Shown: positions 57,846-64,000 of the stretch, piece by piece | How positions within the stretch are numbered: the stretch's first letter is position 1 | Layout: every line of letters begins with the position of its first letter | NCBI GenBank assembly: GCA_964020155.1 | Contig: OZ026569.1 | Location: forward strand, 1,497,471 to 1,561,470 | Length of the DNA: 64,000 nt | Direction: 5' to 3' | Source of the DNA: Chondrilla cf. caribensis | Taxonomy: Eukaryota; Porifera; Demospongiae; Chondrillida; Chondrillidae | The notes under the pieces: generated by a model | The model's database searches: none | The model's input: only the letters and a program-made list of their open reading frames with translations | Told to the model about the DNA's origin: nothing | Position numbers and translations under genes: made by a program

Positions 57846-60800
57846 TCACTGATTCTGTTCGAAAAGCACTCTCTCCACATCTCCAACAAGACTGGTGTAC
57901 CCGGCATCCTTGAGAGCTTTGAGAACTGTTCTCCAGCGTCTTGGGGCTCCTCCTGTACCTTCATCATGAGACAACCATTTGGTGAACATGGTACAACAAC
58001 ACTTCTCCACACTGGGTGGGTAGACGTCTGCTTCAATGATCTTCAGAGTGAGGACTTCTATTTCCAAGTGAAGACCAACTGAATACCAATCTAAGGCAAT
58101 TTGTCGAATTATGATTTGATTGAGCTGGTTGACGGTGGGTGTTGTCAGAAAAGGATCAGTGGGTGTGGTGTCTGGTACAGGAGGTGGTATCATGACTGGC
58201 ACAGATGGTGATATTGTAGTGACTGACATAGCCGGCAACAGTGTTGAGAGTATTACAGCTGGTGATGGGCTAGTGACAGAAGGTGATGGTGTTGTGACTA
58301 GTTGGGTTGGAGGGTTGGAGCCAGGGTTTAAAAATGAGAACAGTGGTGACAGCTGCTTAAGGATCACATCCATTTTTCTTGACAGCTCTTTATTCTGTAA
58401 TTTTAGCTCTTGGTTTTCCACCATAAGTTCCTCCATTTTTTCTGTCAGTTCCACCTTCTGTTTCTTTGTATTCAACTGCTCGCTAGTCAAAGCCCCATGG
58501 GAACGCAAGTAACTCTCCACTTCTGGCATTGGGACTTCCATGCATATGGCAATATCAAGGCACGTTAAATCATCGGAAACAACATTGATATCAAAGCCAT
58601 GCTTCAAGAATACATCAAATGTATTACGAAAATCATCGATGCTGAGATCAAACGACCTCAAGAAATTTAGTTCTTCTGAATCTGATTCATCAGTTCGCAG
58701 CAAATCTGGCAACAATGCATATGAGCATACACAGAGGTGCAGCATAGGAATAGGGGGGTCGATAATTGCAGAAGTAGGACAGCACACAAGCCTGTTCAGT
58801 ACTTTAACACGGTCCATCATGACACTGAGTGTCGTTGACTGACATAACATGACAGCGATATCTACAGCACAGACATTTATTAAGGGCACTATCTCCATTG
58901 GTTCACACCCAGGCATGTCGAGAATGGCTGACAACACGGCACACTTAGATTCTTCTGTGACTTGAAATAATGGAGCAATAAGAGGTTCTGCCTTTGAGAT
59001 ACTATCCTTAAGCAAGCTACCCAAAATACTGCATACCAGTAAGTAGTTGGCTTCCCTAGGCCTATTGGTACTACTCTTACATTCGATGGTAAGTGCAAAC
59101 TGGAGAATGTCTGGTCGATTCATGAGAGCAGCAATGTGAGCAAGAGTTATAGGGGGGAACGTTGAATCAGGCTCACTAATTGCAAAATCTGCACTGCTCA
59201 TTCCCACCAAGTACTCAACAATGTCAACATCACCAAACATTGCTGCTGACAAAATGGAAGATTGGCCTATTGATTCATCATGTGATTCTTGTTGGTCGGA
59301 TAAATATTTGACGACCTCAAAGTGATCCATAGTGCAGGCTAAATCCAGTGGAGAAAGTCCATTGGAATCTACACACGAAGGGTTTGCCCCATTGTTGACA
59401 AGTGCTTTTACACTCTGTAGAAAACCCAAACACGTAGCCAGAACAAGGGGAGGGTTACCAATGAGATTACTCTCTGCCACATTGGTATGAAAAATTTCAC
59501 TCTGAAATAAATTTGAATGAGTATGCATAAATTCTACAAATGTACATGCCTTGCCTCGCAGATTCTTTGAAGCATATAGTAAATAATATGACAAGCCCAC
59601 TGGCATTATTGCTTGTCTGAATGGACTAGTGACATCAGCTAAGATTTCATTACGTTGGTTAACATCAACACCATATCTCTTCAGCAAAGGGATCATCTGA
59701 TGTTGGTTGTAACATGCTGCTAGATGTACTGTAGTAAACCCATATTCCGTGAGCTCCTGAGGGTCAAAACCAAATTCCTGTACCTTATGAAACATGTCCA
59801 AATTTCCAGAAATGGTTGCTAGGTGTATAAGGTTGTTACCGTGGCAATTGGCTGTGATGTCACAACCAGCTTCCAGTAGAACATCAACTGCTTTAGTGTC
59901 CCCGAGAAGAAAAGCCAAGTGGAGAGGAGTCCTGCCATGCTCGTCACGCTGCTCACGATCTGCTCCGAGGTCCACCAATTTCTTCAGATTACGATATCTT
60001 TCTTCCTTTGGTACTTCCGCCAACACTCCATAATGCAGCAAACAGCGCGGTGTGTTGTTGAATGTTACATTAATATCCTTCTTCTCACTCCTTGCCTTCT
60101 CTATCAGCTGCATGTCACCCTTCAAGACTGAGTGGCAGTAGCTGGGAACCTCAACTCCTGAGGGAAGGACAGTTGTCTCAGGAATGGGCATGCTCTGTGC
60201 TATGAAAAACTGAAGTGGCTTGTAACTAGAGTCATCACAAGGTTCTGTGTAAAGAGAATAATACGGATCCATCACTAAGTAATTGTGAATATCAGTAGTA
60301 ATTCACACAAAGTACCAACATAGCACACTCTTTGTATAAACAACCCAAAATAAACCTTATTTATAGTCTAATAGTAGAGATTCCCCAACCCACATAAACT
60401 AGTTATAAGGTATTAAATATGCATATGTTGTTATGAAAAGACATCAATTAGCACAAATTCATCTAGCTTTAAACCGAGAATCAGAGTTGGTACAGAAGAG
60501 CCACATGTTTATGACAGCCTTTTACTCATTCTATCCTTGACCATTACCAAATGTGGATGCATGGTAAAGTCAGACTGAACCACACTGCCATTTTACTTAT
60601 AAATATAATCAACGGATCGATTGACCTGGTCTGACGGCTCCTAACCTGACATAGCCCAGACCCATCTGGCCTCCATTTTATTACAGCATGGAATGGGTCT
60701 GGTACATTTCCTATACCTGGCTTGTTTCCCCCCACGTTCTCTACAACATGTGAAAATCATAACTTAACACCCACAAAGTGTTACTATCAAACGTGTGATG

Positions 60801-61696
60801 TTTACTTAGCGCATACCAGTGAAGGACGAAACATGTTGTGTATGTAAAAGATTCTGACACGAGTATTTCCCGAATTCCAGGTTGGTATTCACCTTACTTA
60901 ATGCATTGCAAGGCACAGACATCATGCTGAATGTCACCTAGAAATTTGGCACTAATATACCGGGAAAGAAATCGTGCCTTCTGGTTAATCATGAGAGAGG
61001 CCAATGGCATTACAACTAGCGGAATTGACGGTCTTGTGTATCCTCTAAGACAATTGGACATGGCCAGTAACAGTCCATAAATAAGCGACTTGCCAAAAAC
61101 AGTTGACAGTGACACAAAAACATCCTTTCCAGAGACAAAACGTTCATTGGCTGAAAACCGTTCTTTTTTCGAGCACTGGTATCTGCGATCATTCACTACT
61201 CCACTGATCAAATCTCTAGTTACAACTGCTAGTTGCCATCATTGTCACATTGATTATGATATATATATATATATATATATATAATATAATACATATTAAG
61301 GACTATAAAAGCAGCCTATTCGAAGTGGGGATAACGAAACTGTAGAATATATAATGAACTAAGTCTATAGTCATATTAACAAACACGGTGAATTGATGTC
61401 GGCGCGATTCACGGTGAGAATACTCCTAGTATAAATAACTCTTTATGTGAGATCCCCATAATCATCAGTTTACTGTTGCTGTTACTATTTCAGTACGAAT
61501 TTGTGAGTGATAAATGGCAATAATGATCATCATGTCAACTTTGGAAAATGTCAACTTTTACAAAAGCAAATAACTTCAGACAACATATTATATTAAACAA
61601 GATTACACGTACATAACGTATACAAAGGATCCCTCACATACCTTCCTCAGTTTTCAAAGTACTTGTAGAAAGGTCAGGGCTACCTGGTGAAGCCAT
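57846..61696 (-). CDS. ANK-DD4: ankyrin-repeat, coiled-coil, death-domain protein
   Basis: Mini-exon 61696-61642 (MASPGSPDLSTSTLKTEE) and long exon 60244-57846 give 817 aa, intact. The N-terminal ankyrin block is close to ANK-DD2 and 3 (EHGRTPLHLAFLLGDTKAVD). The middle is distinct (SNGLSPLDLACTMDHFEVVK, MLHLCVCSYALLPDLLRTDE). The coiled coil is shorter (VELTEKMEELMVENQELKLQ). The Pro/Thr/Ser linker is at about 660-728 and the death domain in the last ~88 residues (IALDWYSVGLHLEIEVLTLK, MFTKWLSHDEG). One Cys replaces Arg in the conserved CCRTMF motif (CCCTMF). Intron 1 is 1.4 kb and contains a RecQ-like helicase fragment. Function is inferred as for its paralogues. Confidence 0.93.
60641..61285. 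mobile_element. Sequence replacing part of ANK-DD4 intron 1, with helicase fragment
   Basis: Relative to ANK-DD3 intron 1, about 290 bp (54,380-54,670) are replaced by about 645 bp here. It starts with a CAGACCCAT/ATGGGTCTG hairpin, contains the RecQ-like fragment and ends in a (TA)n run at 61,258-61,283. Mobile origin is inferred. Confidence 0.5.
60894..61211 (-). pseudogene. RecQ-like helicase N-terminal fragment
   Basis: The frame reads FVSGKDVFVSLSTVFGKSLI, then LVVMPLASLMINQKARF. This matches RecQ-family motif I (GKDVFVSLPTGFGKS-like) and motif Ia (SPLVSLMKDQ-like). The catalytic loop is altered (STVFGKS for PTGxGKS), and motifs II to VI are absent. It is a broken fragment of about 105 codons in an intron of ANK-DD4, same strand. 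RecQ-like genes of this sort are often carried by mobile elements in invertebrates; that link is inferred here. Confidence 0.72.
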
Positions 61697-61753
61697 TATA
61701 TAAGATGACTAAGCGATACGAACTCAGGTATCAAATGCGTGCAAAACGCGTAA

Positions 61754-62247
61754 GCCCCACCGAAATTAATACTGTAACAACATTTATATCTAACTATACA
61801 CTATACATACTAAAGTTAGCGCAAGACCACAATGCCACAGTAGTCATTATACCAGGTATGAAAGTATTGATATGGCGGCTCTTAAAAATTATCACATGTA
61901 CAGCCTCTTTTTGAAAGTTTCCTTGTTGATTTTTCCTATTAGTTTTGAAGTGGGTTTGAGTCTATATCATATTAGTCATAGATCTATAGGTAATGATTAT
62001 GTATAAATGTTGGTGGGGCTTAATGCACTTTTACATGCATATAGCATCCATTACCATAGAAACAGTACTATTATACAGCAATTTTATAATGTATAAAGCA
62101 CTAGCAACAGTATAAAGCGTTAGCAACGGATGCTATAATGGTTAAGACATGGACACTCGGGCAATATGACATATAAAATACACTCGCCCTTGTGCCCATG
62201 TCTCAACCACTAAATAATATATTATAATAGCTCAGCAATACAACAAT
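61754..62247. mobile_element. 494-bp insertion flanked by an 11-bp direct repeat
   Basis: AAAACGCGTAA occurs at 61,743-61,753 and 62,248-62,258; the ANK-DD2 and ANK-DD3 loci have it once. No TIRs or poly-A tail are evident. Inside, TAAGCCCCACC and GGTGGGGCTTA form a hairpin pair (61,751-62,021). A second hairpin lies at 62,138-62,212 (GACATGGACACTCGGGC versus GCCCTTGTGCCCATGTC). Confidence 0.6.
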
Positions 62248-62258
62248 AAAACGCGTAA

Positions 62259-62775
62259 TTATACATTTTCATCTATTAAGGGTAATCCCTCCATATCAGC
62301 CATTATAATACTTTCTAACATGCTTGAATGATAATGCAATAGAGTATATGAATGTATAGGGGCAAGTCCACAGGTGTCCACATGCTTAATTAAACACGTA
62401 TACATAATGTCTATTAATATTATGATTATCGATATTGTAGGCACAAGATTAAATTGGTCCTGAGCTGCAAAATCATGAATAAAAATACTGTAAATGACAT
62501 TAATATGTATTAGTGGCGCAATCATACTGTCATAGTATATTCCTTATTGCAACTCATAACATGTATTAACAGTAAATTAAATGGTACAAAATACACACTA
62601 GAGGTTTGGAAACAAAGGACATCAAGCACACACAACACACAAACACTCTATAAACACAATAGTACACACAGCAATATGTACTACAGTGTTTTCAGGCAAA
62701 ACAAAGGATATATAAATATTGTATAACACTGAATACAAAATATCGCATAATACTGAAAGGCATAAAAGTAAAAGA
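62259..62775. other. Gap between ANK-DD5 3' end and ANK-DD4 upstream region
   Basis: A/T-rich. It holds upstream sequence shared with ANK-DD2/3 to about 62,350 and the 3' flank of ANK-DD5. No CMC1 exon 3 relic is seen here, unlike the two blocks to the left. No gene seen. Confidence 0.5.
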
Positions 62776-64000
62776 TCACAGTTTGTGTTTCTCCTTGAGT
62801 TCTGTGGCATACTCCTCACAACCACACCGCACCAGAGCTTCTAGAATGACATTGAGAGTTCTCGGCTTATCTCCAGTACGACTTTCCCGCTTACACCATC
62901 TTGTGAGCATCTCCCGGCAAGCTTGTTCACAACTGCGAGAGTGGTCTGCTTTAATGTTGTCTAAAATGGGCAATTTGAGTCCTAAACAGGTCCCGATATC
63001 CTGCCACTTTGCTGCCATCAATTGGATGTCTTCATCATCAAGGAGTGTACCCTCATCAAGTCCAATTTCATTGAATGGTCCTGATGGTGGGCTAGGGGCG
63101 GGATTCAAAAATGGGGACAGCAGCAACCCCTGCTTAAGGGAATCAGTCATTATTTTTGATAAATATTCATTCTGCGATTTCAATTCTTGATTTTCTACCA
63201 TAAGTTCCTTTTTTTCCTCAACTAGTTTCATTTTCTCATCCTTCAGTTGAGCCACCATATGTATGTGTTTCTCATTCTCATCTTTCAGTTGCTTATTGTA
63301 ATCCAGGTCTCTAGCCAACATAGCACCACGTGAGTACAAGAATTGTTGAAGTTCGACATTGCCTATAGCGAGTGCATAATCCAGGCAAGTAAGACCAAGT
63401 GAATCAAGGCAGTTGACACCGTAGCCATGTTTCAAAAGGACGTCAAAAGTGCTAAAGATAGTTTGACTGATTACCAAATAGGCTGCATGAAGAATGGTGT
63501 CTGGGGTATTTTGTAGTGTATTATCAGGTAGTTCAGCCAACAACGTTTGTATCACCTCCACTGATCGCACACAGAGATGAGGCAGTGGCAGACTTTGGAT
63601 GTGATCCGGGATTGAAATTGTGGAATGGCTGGGAAGAATGACATTATGCTTCTTGAGGTGACACAAAATTACATCGAGTGCATATGGCTGGGATAGTAAT
63701 ATAGCCATGTCCACATTGGAGCATCTAGTTGAGGGTACAATCTGCAAGGGATCGCAGCCAGGCAAGTCTAGGATAGTTGACATCACTGCCAGTTGACACT
63801 CTTCTGTAACTTCAAACAGAGAAGCAAACTGAGGCACATTCTTGGACAATGTTGTCAATAAACAACCTCCAACACTTGACCAATGTAGTAAGAAATTAGG
63901 TTCTTTGGAATATTTAGATCTTTCGATAAATCCTTTAAGATCCATTTTGAGTACAAATTGGAGAATTTCCGGTTGATTCATTATAACTGCCACATCAATG
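62776..64000 (-). CDS. ANK-DD5: ankyrin/death-domain protein, 3' part (runs off right edge)
   Basis: An open frame of more than 405 codons continues past the window edge. It resembles the C-terminal half of ANK-DD1 more than ANK-DD2 to 4, for example in LDLPGCDPLQIV, HGYGVNCLDSLGLTCLDYAL and a long coiled coil (LKDEKMKLVEEKKELMVENQ). The Pro/Thr/Ser linker is replaced by a short acidic stretch (NPAPSPPSGPFNEIGLDEG). The death domain is divergent but clear (MAAKWQDIGTCLGLKLPILD, REMLTRWCKRES, LNVILEALVRCGCEEYATEL). It is probably an older member of the cluster. The N-terminal ankyrin block is outside the window. Confidence 0.9.
   Translation of the reverse strand, partial: IDVAVIMNQPEILQFVLKMDLKGFIERSKYSKEPNFLLHWSSVGGCLLTTLSKNVPQFASLFEVTEECQLAVMSTILDLPGCDPLQIVPSTRCSNVDMAILLSQPYALDVILCHLKKHNVILPSHSTISIPDHIQSLPLPHLCVRSVEVIQTLLAELPDNTLQNTPDTILHAAYLVISQTIFSTFDVLLKHGYGVNCLDSLGLTCLDYALAIGNVELQQFLYSRGAMLARDLDYNKQLKDENEKHIHMVAQLKDEKMKLVEEKKELMVENQELKSQNEYLSKIMTDSLKQGLLLSPFLNPAPSPPSGPFNEIGLDEGTLLDDEDIQLMAAKWQDIGTCLGLKLPILDNIKADHSRSCEQACREMLTRWCKRESRTGDKPRTLNVILEALVRCGCEEYATELKEKHKL

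Larger units (their letters stand above)
55196..62350. repeat. Segmental duplication block 3 (CMC1 exon 3 relic to ANK-DD4)
   Basis: Begins with the same intron 2-like sequence (AGCTGGGAAGCTATCCCCAT near 55,346), then a second exon 3 relic, ANK-DD4 and its mini-exon. The right border is blurred by insertions. Confidence 0.75.

Overview
The window looks like nuclear DNA of an invertebrate animal. Its genes are intron-rich, with GT-AG splice sites and many 45-300 bp exons. They belong to metazoan families: an RBMS-like RNA-binding protein, a SENP1/2-type SUMO protease, the spliceosomal helicase DDX42 and the cytochrome-oxidase factor CMC1. The right half is an expanded family of ankyrin/death-domain genes. 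The non-coding DNA is full of (TG)n microsatellites, minisatellites and short TIR transposons. A sponge is my best guess, from the death-domain expansion, but a cnidarian or other invertebrate is possible. Species is not resolved.

Layout. 1-2,900: the 5' exons of an RBMS-like gene (minus), running off the left edge. 3,354-16,064: a complete 15-exon SENP1/2-like gene (minus). 17,138-31,967: a complete 19-exon DDX42-like gene (minus), whose introns hold at least eight different minisatellites. 32,842-36,123: the first ankyrin/coiled-coil/death-domain gene (ANK-DD1, minus). 37,153-39,907: CMC1 (plus, three exons). 40,742-45,733: ANK-DD2 (minus), broken by an internal duplication with filler and by a frameshift. 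45,873-48,922: a transposon nested inside another transposon. 51,513-55,052: ANK-DD3. 57,846-61,696: ANK-DD4. 62,776-64,000: the 3' part of ANK-DD5.

The ANK-DD genes have two coding exons: a mini-exon of 18-20 codons, then one long exon. The long exon encodes ankyrin repeats, a coiled coil, a Pro/Thr/Ser linker and a C-terminal death domain. ANK-DD2, 3 and 4 lie in tandem segmental duplications. Each block begins in CMC1 intron 2, so it carries CMC1 exon 3 (real in the first block, a decayed relic in the next two) facing the 3' end of an ANK-DD gene. The ends of these proteins and their 3' flanks are strongly conserved between paralogues. The central ankyrin block is far more divergent.

SENP, DDX42, RBMS and CMC1 are housekeeping genes with no obvious link to one another. 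The ANK-DD array is probably a rapidly evolving signalling or innate-immune family, but that role is inferred from domain architecture only. All exon models were built by eye from splice consensus, phase and family similarity, with no transcript evidence.
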